Part shown: positions 36,701 to 46,949 of the stretch, in pieces | Layout of the letters: each line of letters starts with the position of its first letter | Position numbering within the stretch: position 1 is the stretch's first letter | Assembly (NCBI GenBank): GCA_004835665.1 | Contig: RBKR01000009.1 | Coordinates: 1,364,001-1,428,000 of the forward strand | Reading direction: 5' to 3' | DNA from: Phoma sp. XZ068 | Lineage: Eukaryota > Ascomycota > Dothideomycetes > Pleosporales > Didymellaceae | Length of the DNA: 64,000 nt | Notes under the pieces: model-generated | Told to the model about the DNA's origin: nothing | What the model saw: only the letters and a program-made list of their open reading frames with translations | Databases searched by the model: none | Made by a program: the position numbers and the translations under genes

Positions 36701-37272
36701 TCTATATTAGTATTACTATTTATATTAGTAGAGTTACTAGAGGTAGTATAAGTTTCTAATATAGTACTTATCTTAAAGGTATTTAAAATATTAAGGTTAT
36801 AAACTAAGTAAAGCTTATAAATACTTCTAAAGTTAGTTTTTTAGAATAAGTACTAGTATAGAAGAGGTTAGTATAAATACCTAGTAAAACACTATAATAA
36901 CTATAGAGTTAATAATAAGTAGTATAGATAGTTAATCTATCTAGCTTAAAAGTTAGGTTAAGTTCTAATAATAAAGTTAATTAATAAGGTTAAATATAGT
37001 ACTATAAGGGCAGTATTCCTAATTACTATATACTAAAGAGTATTCTATACTTTCTATAGTATCTTATAAAGTCTTATAAAAGGCCTTATAGTTTTTATAA
37101 GTAGTTTATAGTTTTCTATAGAATATATATATAGTATCTTATACTATCTTATATTCTTAGTATAGTTTATTCTTATAGAATTATAAGATATTATATAGCC
37201 TTCTTAGCCCTATACTATTAATCTATATCTATAACTTTATTATACTATACTTCTTTCTCTAAGATTATATTA
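33734..37272 (-). mobile_element. Ty3/Gypsy element, copy B (truncated)
   Basis: Colinear with copy A from the RT region to the 5' LTR. It starts inside the RT-coding part exactly at the hAT end, so the integrase half and the 3' LTR are absent. YLNNILVYL-type RT residues lie at about 33,778-33,800, and the zinc knuckle near 35,835-35,875 is turned into Tyr codons. The 5' LTR is 36,796-37,272 (477 bp). It has more C/G loss than copies A and C, so it is probably the oldest or longest exposed to RIP. Confidence 0.85.
36796..37272 (-). repeat. 5' LTR of Gypsy copy B
   Basis: 477 bp, from GTTATAAACTAAGT to AAGATTATATTA, aligned end to end with the copy A LTRs. Its right end joins the 3' half of the pogo-like transposase. 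Confidence 0.85.
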
Positions 37273-38280
37273 TAACTACTACTTCTCTATCTAGTATAAA
37301 GAAGAAAATCTACCTTAAGGCTAGGTTATTAGAGTCTTTAATAATAGCTAAACTACTAATAAGCTTAGTCTAGACTAAATAGAGTACTTTAATAGGTATA
37401 TAAAGTAGTATACTATTAGTAGCTACTATTTACTTATTATTAATAGTTATAAGAGCTATAACTCTCTTAAATTCTAGTAATACTATAAAGATAATAAAAT
37501 AATTACTCTTTATTTAATTCTTTACTTATTATACTTTATATAGCTTTTTAATATAGGTTATTTTACTACTTTAAAGAAGGTATATAGATACTAACCTAAA
37601 ATACTTATATATAATTAAATTAACTATATTATAAAGACTAAGTTTCTACTATACTTTATATATACCTATAATACTATAATTACTCTTAAAGCTATATACT
37701 TTATTACTATAACTCTCTATTAATAAGAAGCCTTAGTAGTTATAAACTTTAAGTAATACTCTAGAACTTAGATTATAATTAATACTTATAAAGATAAGGA
37801 TTTAGAGGTATATAGATAGCTTACTAACTTCTTTAGTTAAATTATTTAAGAAGGTCTTAAAAGGGGTAGCTATTATTATATATAAGCTAGTATTAGTATA
37901 ATAAGAAATTACTAAGCTTTAAGTAGCTAATAAAGCTACTATATAATATAAATTATATAAAAAAAAGTAACTTAAGGTAGAAGAGACTCTAATAGTTAAA
38001 AATAAGTAGTAATTAACTATTCTAAAGAAGTTTAGAGTATATAGTAATAAAAAGAAAGTAAAGAAGTAAGTATATACTAATAGGGCTAAGCTAACCTAAA
38101 GGCGCTATAAATAGTATAATAAGACTAGATATAATATATAGATATATATAAATAAGGTAGAAGAAGTATCTAAGTAATATTATAGCCTATTTTAGCTTAT
38201 ATAGTACTAGTTTATAGTATTTTAGGCTATAATAGAGTAGGTTTTAGTAGAGGCTTAGTAAAAGTAAGTAGCTTACTTAG
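37273..38280 (+). pseudogene. Fot1/pogo-like transposase, 3' half, degenerate
   Basis: The plus-strand frame near 37,380-37,600 reads EYFNRYIK..TISSYYLLIINSYKSYNSLKF..YYKDNKIITL; this is the block with the second catalytic Asp (LLILDGHxSH) with Asp now Asn. Further on, INYIIKTKFLLYFIYTYN matches the following helical region. Near 38,100-38,150 RYK.YNKTRYNI.IYINKVEE is a former CxxC...H...C zinc-knuckle tail with Cys/His turned to Tyr. Together with 22,400-22,890 it could be one element split by the 14-kb nest, or two separate copies. Confidence 0.7.
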
Positions 38281-38301
38281 TAAGTAGCTTGCCTATAGGG
38301 T

Positions 38302-38521
38302 GTATTATTTAACTTAATAATCTACTATATAATATATTCTTACTAACTTCTAAGTTACTTAAGTAACCTATCTATATATTAGAGGCTATTAAGTATACTA
38401 CTTAATAATAGCTAGCTGCTATCCTATACCTTCCTATAACCTATTATACTTCTACCTGTACTTACCTCTAAGAACTAATAGAATAATATACTATAAGCTT
38501 TGCTTAGGTATAACTTTAACA
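38302..38521 (+). repeat. Partial LTR of the chromodomain Gypsy family
   Basis: Matches the last ~220 bp of the LTRs at 44,950-45,539 and 56,793-57,371, ending GGTATAACTTTAACA. It is the exact left edge of the normal-composition gene island. Confidence 0.8.
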
Positions 38522-38653
38522 AAAACTTTCCTGCCTAAAACCTAATAGCCAAGTTTTGGTGTGTAAATGCAAGAGGTATAGATCCGCAAATCACGATTCG
38601 TTAGGCCAAGAAAGAAGCAGTAGATGAGCCTCTTAGCTTTGAATACTACTCTA

Positions 38654-40530
38654 CTATCTAACCCCCTCCGGAATTGGCTCTAAGTCGCGTCTTCCTGGAA
38701 ATCTCGTGGCGAAGCCATCTCCTAACAGCGGGGCCAACTCTCCATTTCTGCGCCTTTCCCATGATGTACCGTAGCTGTTCAGAGTGATAACGTCAAAGTC
38801 AGTCTGTGCACATCTCTTGCGCCACAAATCTTTCGTTGGATCTGGCTCTGCCCACTGCAAGTCGCCATATGGACATTGGAAAACCCACTCAGTACGCGGT
38901 CGCTCTATCTCAGTTCGGTCTAGGCCAGGTTCGTGCTCGAACCAGAAGGGCTTCGGATATTCAGAAGCAAATCTTGCGTTGTTGGATGCACGATAATGAA
39001 ATGACCAGCCCTCATACTGATGGAAGTTATTTTGGAAGCCTCCAGGCCTACCAAGGTCCTGCAAAAAGTCATTATTAGAATGGTGACGTCCTTGATGCAT
39101 AGCATTGAACTCTATGTCTAGATATTCAAGCTTCGGCATCTGCTGTACTGCATGTGCAATGCTCTTCGCAAGTTCGTCGAAGAAAGCAGGTTCAGGCCGC
39201 GTAAGAAACCGACGCGGAGGCCATAAGCCTGTTACTATCAACATCCTTGTATGGTTGTCGTCGGAATACTCGCGCTCGTCTTCAATACTACGCCAATCGT
39301 ACCTTTCGTGCTCGGGATAGTCAGCAGCAGGGCGCAACCAGTAATCTCCTGAGGCTCTCTCAAGGCCAGTACTAATGTCAAGTACCCGAAGATTAGGCCA
39401 TATTGTGCCACAAGCGTCAGTGAGCGCCGTCTCCGGGACCCAGAAAAGTGAAGTCGAAATCTCTCCGAGACGCAGAGCAAGTGTGGTGAGGTGAGTCGAT
39501 ACGTTTCGGAGGGATTGAGACAGATGGTCCTGGCCATGGAGCAAGAGGCTCGGAGGCTGGACTGTATGATTTTCTATGCCGCAATATTCGAGATGAAGAT
39601 GAAGAGTTCTTAGAGACGCTGGGAGCATTGCGATCTGGTCTGCAAAACCTCGGATTGGTTAGTAACCATATCTTGCATTATCAGAGAAGTACGCTTACTG
39701 TGTCGAAGATTTTTCCTAGCCAGCGGCCACAGACGCCAATTGTCCACTCCTATAATGTCTAGGCACTCGAGCATAGGTAGCGAACTTGTAATGTTGCATG
39801 CTACAGTTGCAGGCCAAAGATCAATCTCATAATTGGTTTCCTCGCGAACCCGTAGCGACTTCACTGATGTAAGCGAAGGCAACATTGAAGCCTCCGGAAA
39901 TTCTAGCAGCGCCTTGTTGTCAAGGGAGCCACCTTCACAGATCTCTTGGCCAAATGAGTCGTAGAGCGAACGTCCGTACAAATAGAATTGAATGTCAGTC
40001 ACATGTAGATCTTCCTTCCAACTAGCCAGTTCGTCCCATACTGTCTTGACTTCGCGGAAGAAGCGTTCGTGCTCAGTGCGGGTGCTCGCGAGACGTCTAA
40101 GAGGGGACACGTTTTCGCCACTCTTCCCTCGAACGTGGTCCTCGTCACCAAATGGATTCTTGTCCCTTGTACACTGTCCACGTGGGCAAACTTTACAAGG
40201 ATCGTTGTCGTCTTCGTTCGAGCTTTCCTCATCGCTGTTACCATTATCAGTGCTTGCTGGCTCCTGCCTTGGGTGATATTCCTGTGCAAAATAGTACTCG
40301 AAGCGGATATCGAGAGATCTCAGCGCCCTTCTGCGTCTTGGGTTTTCATTAAAGGCTGCCCGAAAGCATCCGATCTGTCGGGGCCTGATTCGCAGATATT
40401 GCCAGAGGTAACTTTCCGCAACAGCCTGCCAGCTTCGATTTATACAAACTAAGGGTAGGACGCAGGTAAATGTCTCTCCTTGGTATTCTCGCAGTATCTG
40501 GTGGATGATTTCGTTGGGCAAGTCGGCCAT
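38654..40530 (-). CDS. F-box protein with leucine-rich C-terminal part
   Basis: Likely substrate-recognition subunit of an SCF ubiquitin ligase. Exon 1 40530-39699, intron 39698-39640 (GTAAGC...ACTAAC...GCAG), exon 2 39639-38654; 605 aa. The F-box is at residues about 1-45 (MADLPNEIIHQILREYQGE...LPLVCINRSWQAVAESYLW). An acidic, Cys-containing insert follows (DEESSNEDDNDPCKVCPRGQC), then repeated Leu-rich segments with no clear repeat unit (LRSLDIRF, LTSVKSLRVRE, LPMLECLDIIGV, LRTLHLHLEYC, WPNLRVLDIS, MPKLEYLDIEF), usual for fungal F-box/LRR-like proteins. No stops or RIP damage despite lying between two transposon nests. The stop codon is only ~130 bp from an LTR fragment. Target unknown. Confidence 0.8.
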
Positions 40531-41231
40531 GGTAAATTATGAGGTTGCAAGAATGTTTGGGTTTGATAGGTGAGAACTAGGACTTGGGGAGTGGCGGGGA
40601 TATACATATTATAGTTAGCGTAAGACAGCAAGGACGGCTAGCCGTTTTGGGTTAATCTCGGCATTCCACTTCGGCGCCTTACCGCACTGGGCAAGCCAGG
40701 CTGCAGAACGCACCAGCGAAACCCTTGGAGTGCTATGGCTCCTACCTTGATTTCCTCTGTACGTGCGCGTTAAATGCGGCTCCTGTGAGTCATGAAGTTA
40801 CGAACTCGTCGTCCTGTATGACGTACCTAGAACATACATATGAATTGCTATCTCGAAATCCGTTCAAATCGCACGTTGTACAGACATCCGTAGCATGGCG
40901 GACTTGGATTCCTTACAAGTTAGCGTTCGCATATCACTCCGAGGACTATCACCATCCTGTCAGTAACCGGAGTATTGCTTGATCGGACACACGTTGCACG
41001 ACCCTGCCCACCGATTTTTGCCGGGGCAAGACGATTGACAATGTCCTACCATAAAACCGGCGTTTTCTTCCCTGTGTAAGGCATCATTTCACTTCATTGC
41101 AGCGCAGGTCGTGTGTCAAAACTTTCGTTCCGGTTTATCTTTGCTATTAACTTTCCTGCTGGTCCAGGACGGACAACATTCATTTCTGAATTTTACCGAC
41201 CTTTGCATCTTATCACCAGACGAAATACATC
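40531..41231. promoter_or_regulatory. Shared upstream region of the F-box and secreted-protein genes
   Basis: The two island genes are divergent across 701 bp of normal-composition DNA. No coding frame or repeat is supported here. Confidence 0.45.
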
Positions 41232-43299
41232 ATGCGGTTCTCACAGTCTTTGTTTTGGCTTAGTCTTGTTGTTCTTCATCAAGACAGCAATGCATTACCG
41301 GCTACCTTGCCTAACCGATCCGATCAGCACCTACAAATTGCCAAAGCCAAATTTGTCGACAGTCGGCAAGATACGAATGCGGAAGTCAAGCATGGTCGCC
41401 TTTTGGGTCGTTCGCCTCCAAAGAAAGGAGGCTCCGGTGCCCCCCAAGCTCCCGTCGTTGTTCCGGTCACACAGCCAGGAGCAGGCGGAAGCACTCCTCC
41501 TGGCGATAAGAATGGCAAAGGAAAGCAACCGGATCCTCAAACACCTGCTCCTCAGACGCCCAAGGGCAAGAAGGATAAAGAATATCAACTAGGGGAATGC
41601 GGTACCCAGCTTGAAGGAACCACGATTAAGAATGTAGACAAATCGGGGAAGTCTCCAGCAAGGACTCCGAAGAGGGTACCTAATAGCATGAGAACACCCA
41701 AAGCCCAGAAAGCTAAGAGGAGGCCGGCCACCGCCCCCGATGACTGGACTGCTCCAGCCTCGGGCACAAAATCTATGCATGTCTGTGGAACCAAAGTCAA
41801 TATGATCTTCCCAAAATATCCCAGCAGTGGCGATGCGACCGAACAGGCAACCACCAGACCTAAGTGGGAGAAAATGATGGCGGTCTACAACGCGAAGACG
41901 ATCGATCCCTGCAAGAATGATTACACTTTTGGCAAGAAGCCTTTTCCAAAATCTAAAACCGATGGCGTTTGGCCCTATCAAAAGAGCACGCCAGCGGATT
42001 CCAAAAAGGCACCCGACACCAAAGATTCTTGGCAGACTGAGCATGTCATGGATGCACAGATTATAAAACGATTTTTCCAGGACATGTTCGAAGATGTGAC
42101 TATAACAAACAGGAACATGGAAGCGGGTGAAGCGATAGGAGCAAAAAGATCAGCCAAGACTAAGCGAACGGACATCCCAACAGACTGGATATCGAGCACG
42201 AAGGGAAAGGCTACCCAACAGAACCAATGCGACTATCTCGAACAATTCTGGGTCAAAAGATGGGAAACTAAGGAAAAAAACGCTAGTAAGTATCCCCCGA
42301 GCATGAGTAGCAGAGAAAATTGGTTCTTGAGTCAGCGCCAGATCACTGTATCTTGGTTTCTGCGTGAGCCGCGCTCGTTCTAGGTCATCGTCATAAACAA
42401 GACGCTAACCAACCTGCCTTAGTGGCTAAGCTCCTCGCATCGTATCCGAGCGATCAGAAATACGAGGCTGAACTTTTGCTTCTACCTGGACGTCTGAACA
42501 ACAAGAAAGCATCGGTCTTCAGCATTGATGGAGATAACGTTGTTTCACCAGAGGAATTCACAAAAATGCCGTTCCATCAGAAAATAGACGAGCTTCGAGA
42601 GGTCATCCTCTTGATGGGCGTAAGTTGACTACATCCCGTCGTATTCGGATTCCACGCTCACAGTTCTAGTATTTAAACACCCCTGACGTCGCCAAGTATT
42701 GGAAACAACTGGCAGTCCGCATACGAGATGCACTTTTGGAGATAGAGTCGGACGACAACAAGGCTTATATACGTGCTACAGACAACTACTGGTTCAAACT
42801 AAAGGGTGGTGATAAAACCCTAGAAGATGAGGCGAACAAGATGTACAAGTCAGTCAAGCTTGCCACTCAATGGCCAACTTGGATCAACAACTTTGTCAAA
42901 ACGCGAACAAAGGCCATGCATGACCTACTGCAGGACCTGTTTGAAGAGCTCGAAAGCGATTGGGAAGATGCAAAGACATATGCAGAGTTCCAGGATGGAC
43001 CTGCAAAAGCTTCTAAGACCGAACTCGAAGCGTGAATGAAAAGATTAAAGACGCATGTAAAGACCACCGTTAAAGTCCAACCATTTGCTATCGCCATGAG
43101 AACTCCTTCGCGACCCGGAACGCCAGAGATAGAGGATCCAGCATCTGACTCTGAGACTGGTGGAACCTCAGATTCGGATACGCAAATTGACACACCCTCA
43201 AAAACCCCCAAACCTGTTCAGCCTGGCCAGCCACCCATCCGGCCGATTAATCTGCCTTCCCGCCCAAAGCCGACACCGGGACCTTTGAATTCCAGTTAA
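41232..43299 (+). CDS. Predicted secreted Lys/Pro-rich protein (effector-like candidate)
   Basis: Exons 41232-42285, 42423-42619 and 42670 onward. The N-terminus MRFSQSLFWLSLVVLHQDSNALPA is a signal-peptide-like segment. A basic, Pro/Gly/Lys-rich region follows (about 60-170, PPKKGGSGAPQAP, KKDKEYQLGECG), then a region with few Cys (CGT, HVCGTKVNMIFPKYPSSGD, PCKNDY), then helical, Lys/Glu-rich parts (DYLEQFWVKRWETK; YLNTPDVAKYWKQLAVRIRDALLEIE; MYKSVKLATQWPTWINNFVKT). The frame meets TGA at 43,033 (538 aa), yet stays open in the same frame to 43,299; a 69-bp intron 43,032-43,100 (GTGAAT...ATGAG) would remove the stop and add an acidic Ser/Thr/Pro tail. No family recognised. The gene is isolated in repeat DNA, like many fungal effector genes; function is not shown. 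Confidence 0.6.
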
Positions 43300-43675
43300 C
43301 TAGTATCTAGCAGGGTGTCTACATCTAAGCATCTCCTATTATATATATAAGGTTACTACAGGCAGACAAATAGATTTAAGTATAATAGGTAGCTATTACT
43401 AAAGTGATAGAAGTTAAATTAAGATTAAATAAATTCTAAATATATACTATAAAAAGGCTTTAGTTAAGCTAAAGTTAGTCTAAAGGTTATACTTTATACC
43501 TAGTAGAGTATTTATATTAATAGTTTTTTTTATTATAGTTTAAGTTAAACTATTAATAAAGTTTTATATAGGTTATAATAAATAATATAGCTAATATATT
43601 TTATAAGAAAGTATTAGAGTATAATAGAGTTAGTATAGAATAATAGAGTTAAAATAGTACTTATTACTATTTTAA
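43300..43675. other. Transition from gene island to TA-rich repeat DNA
   Basis: Composition collapses to TA-rich at about 43,330. No element is identifiable in this piece. Confidence 0.5.
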
Positions 43676-44236
43676 TATTAAAGTTATACCTAAGTAAAGC
43701 TTATAATATATTATTCTATTAGTTTTTAGAGATAAGTATAGATAGAGATATAGTAGATTATAGAGTTATATAAAATAATAGCTAGCTATTATTAAGTAGT
43801 ATACTTAGATAACTTCTAATATATAAGTAGATTACTTAAATAACTTAGAAGCTAATAAAAATATAATATATAGTAGATTATTAAGTTAAATATACTATTC
43901 TAAGAATAGTGTCTAGAGGTATTTATCTATAGCTATAGTACTTTCTTTTTAAATATAGCTCTTAAGAGTGTAGTATAACTAAATAAATTAAGAGCTATAT
44001 TATTACTCTTAATTAATATACTCTATAGTACCTATTCTATAAAATAATTAAATTAGACTATAATCTTTTTTTTTAGCTACTTACTTACTAAAGAGTAACT
44101 ATTACTACTTTATCTATTAGTTAAATTATAAAAAATACCTTTATACTATTAGGTTTAATTAGTCTAGCTAGGTTATTTAACTACCTATTTCTATTAGCTA
44201 GGTTATTTAAGTATTTATTTCTATTAGATTATAAAA
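43676..44236 (-). repeat. Inverted LTR of the chromodomain Gypsy family
   Basis: The reverse complement resembles 44,950-45,539 over nearly its full length. Its ends are TATTAAAGTTATACC on the left and ATTAGATTATAAAA on the right. No matching internal region is attached, so it is a solo or truncated LTR. Oriented opposite to the fragment at 38,302-38,521. Confidence 0.75.
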
Positions 44237-44949
44237 CCTAACTTTATTATACTATACTAACTCTATTATACTCTAATAGTAAGTTATTATCTCTCTACTA
44301 TTATTATATACTTATAATAATATTATATTATATTTTATTATAATAGAATAGTATTAAAGTATCTAATACTAACTTAAAGTACTTTAACTTAGCTTATATA
44401 TAAAGTAAAGGATTAAATAATATATAGATACTAAACTTTCTAGACTAGAGTATATTATCCTCTAGTATACTATATATATATATATATATATATATAGTTA
44501 ATTTATCTAATCTTATATAAGATTAGTTATCTAATATATAAATTATCTAAATATAAACTTATAAACTCTTTAATTTCTTTATATATTTTAATAATATAAG
44601 ATAAATAGAATATATACTAAAGAATATATCTAGCGTACTATTACTAGTATTAAATCTAGGTAAGTTAAAATTAAAAAATATACTATAGTAATTTTTAAAG
44701 TATCTTAAATAATAATCTAAAACTAATATAATAGAAAATAACCTTAATATAACTATAAGCTAAATTTAAAGTACTTTATAAAACTAAAGAAGAAAAAATA
44801 GTATAGTATATAGTAGATAAGCTATTATAAGATATAATATACTTTATAAGTAAGTATTATAATTTAATAAAAATATATAGTTAAATAATTTAGCTAATAG
44901 AAATAAGTAGTTATATAACCTAGCTAATAGAAATAAGTAGCTAAATAAC
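44237..44949. other. TA-rich repeat DNA with (TA)n and partial LTR start
   Basis: Contains a (TA)n run at about 44,470-44,497 and, from 44,854, the first part of another chromodomain-Gypsy LTR (TATTATAATTTAATAAAAAT), followed immediately by the full LTR at 44,950. No coding signal. Confidence 0.5.
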
Positions 44950-45539
44950 TATTATAATCTAATAAAAATAGACACTTAAGTAACCTAGCTAATAGGAATA
45001 GCTAGCTACTTAATCTAGCCTAACTAATTAGACCTGCTAGTATAGAGGTATCTCTAATAATTTAACTAGTAGATAAAGTAGTAGTACTTACTCTTTAGTA
45101 AGTAAGTAACTAAAGAAAAGCTTATAGCCTAATTTACTTATTCTATAGAATAGGTACTATAGAGTATATTAACTAAGAGCTATATAGCTTTTAATTTACT
45201 TAAATAGTACTACTTTCTTAAATACTATATTTAAGGAGAGAGTACTATAGCTATAGATAAATATCTCTAGATACTATTCTTAGGATAGTATATTTAACTT
45301 AATAATCTACTATATATTATATTCTTATTAACTTCTAATAATAGCTAGCTATTATTCTATACCTTTAAGTAATCTATTTATATATTAGGGGTTTACTCTA
45401 GTATACCCCTTAATAATAGTAAGCTATTATTCTATACCTTCTAGTAACCTATTCTATTTCTACCTATACTTATCTCTAAGAACTAATAGAATAATATACT
45501 ATAAGCTTTACTTAGGTATAACTTTAATACTTTAAATAT
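44950..45539 (+). repeat. 5' LTR of the chromodomain Gypsy element
   Basis: About 590 bp from TATTATAATCTAATAAAAATAG to GGTATAACTTTAATA. Near-identical to 56,793-57,371. The ends are consistent with former TGTTAT...TTAACA. Confidence 0.85.
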
Positions 45540-45639
45540 CTATAAAATAAGTATATTTCTAAAGAATATAGAGGACACTCTAAGTTATTTCTAACCTAGT
45601 AAGATAGATATACTAAATACTAATACTCTAGCTATTAAG

Positions 45640-45880
45640 GTTATAAACTAAGTAAAGCTTATAAATACTTCTAAGGTTAGTTCTCTAGAATAAGTACTAG
45701 TATAGAAGAAGGTTAGTATAGATACCTAGTAAAACACTATAATAACTATAGAGTTAATAATAAGTAGTATAGATAGTTAATCTATCTAGCTTAAAAGTTA
45801 GGTTAAGTTCTAATAATAAAGTTAATTAATAAGGTTAAATATAATACTATAAGGGTAGTATTCCTAATTACTATATACTA
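45640..45880 (-). repeat. Truncated LTR of the other Gypsy family
   Basis: Matches the first ~240 bp of the 478-bp LTR at 23,135-23,612 (GTTATAAACTAAGTAAAGC... to ATTACTATATACTA). The rest is missing, so it is a fragment nested near the 5' LTR of the chromodomain element. Confidence 0.8.
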
Positions 45881-46571
45881 TAATAATTATAGTAGCTTAC
45901 CTAGCTTACTATAAGCTATATAAGCTAAGATTACTAAGCTTAATATAAACTATATAAGCCCTTATATATAGTCTACCTAGCTTACTTACTAAGAGGTAAG
46001 CTTATTATATAACCTATAATAAAACTATACTATAACTATACTATATAGGAAGCCCTATATAATTATTATATTAGATCTATTAGTATCTAAGGCTATTAGT
46101 ATTCTAGTTAGCTAGTTATAAGTAGATTATAACACTAGCCTAGAGTATACTTAGTATTAATAAGCTAGATATCTTCTATAAAGAGTAATATAAGCTAGAT
46201 AACTAGCTTATATAGTAGGACCTCTTCTTTCTCTTCTAAGAAAGTAGGGTGCTAAGTAAGTAATAAGTTACTCTTATAGCTAGCTATATATATAGAACTA
46301 TATTCTAATAGATTAAGCTATTTATCTAATAGTATAACTAAGGTAAAATAATAAAGGAGGAAAATAGCTAGATAAGAGATTTTAATAGCTTTAAGAATAG
46401 AATCTATCTTATTTTTAGGATCTATAATAAATTAGCTATTATATAATAAAATATCTAATATATCTAATAGACTAAGTCTACTACTAACTATACTACTAAG
46501 TTCTAGTAACTTACTATACTTATAGGCTAGAATAACCTAGCATTAATAATAATATTCTAATAAGGCCTTAA
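45881..46571. other. Unassigned interior of the chromodomain Gypsy element
   Basis: TA-rich DNA between the LTR fragment and the hAT insertion. It would correspond to leader/gag, but I cannot read a gag motif in it. Confidence 0.4.
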
Positions 46572-46579
46572 GCCTTAAG
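46572..46579. repeat. hAT target-site duplication, left copy
   Basis: GCCTTAAG immediately before the element end TAGACTAGC. It is identical to the eight bases after the right element end (52,454-52,461). Eight bp is the standard hAT duplication length. Confidence 0.9.
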
Positions 46580-46589
46580 TAGACTAGCA

Positions 46590-46800
46590 GATAGGCAAGG
46601 TTAGGTAAGGTTAGGTATATTTATATAATTAATAGGTAAGGTAGAGTTAGGTTACCTTATATACCCTACCTATCTTTATTAGGTAGAAGTACCCTATAAC
46701 TTAGGTAAGGTAGGGTTTAGGTACTATATAACCTAGATATAGTTAGGTAGGGTATCTAGGTTAGGGTTATATATAGGTTAGGTAGGGTTACTATATAGAT
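46590..46800. repeat. Left subterminal repeat array of the hAT element
   Basis: Many short GGTTAGGTA / AGGTAGGGT units over ~210 bp. hAT transposases bind subterminal repeats, so these are probable binding sites. The same array ends the truncated copy at about 33,500-33,730. Confidence 0.7.
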
Positions 46801-46949
46801 CTAGGGCTTAAATTATTTACTTATAGTAAATTATTATAGAGTGCTTATTATAATATATAAAGCGTAGTTGTAGTTTTCTATAATTAATATTTAATATACT
46901 AAGCAGTACTAAATTATTATAGCTAATTATTATAGTATTGCCTAGGCTG

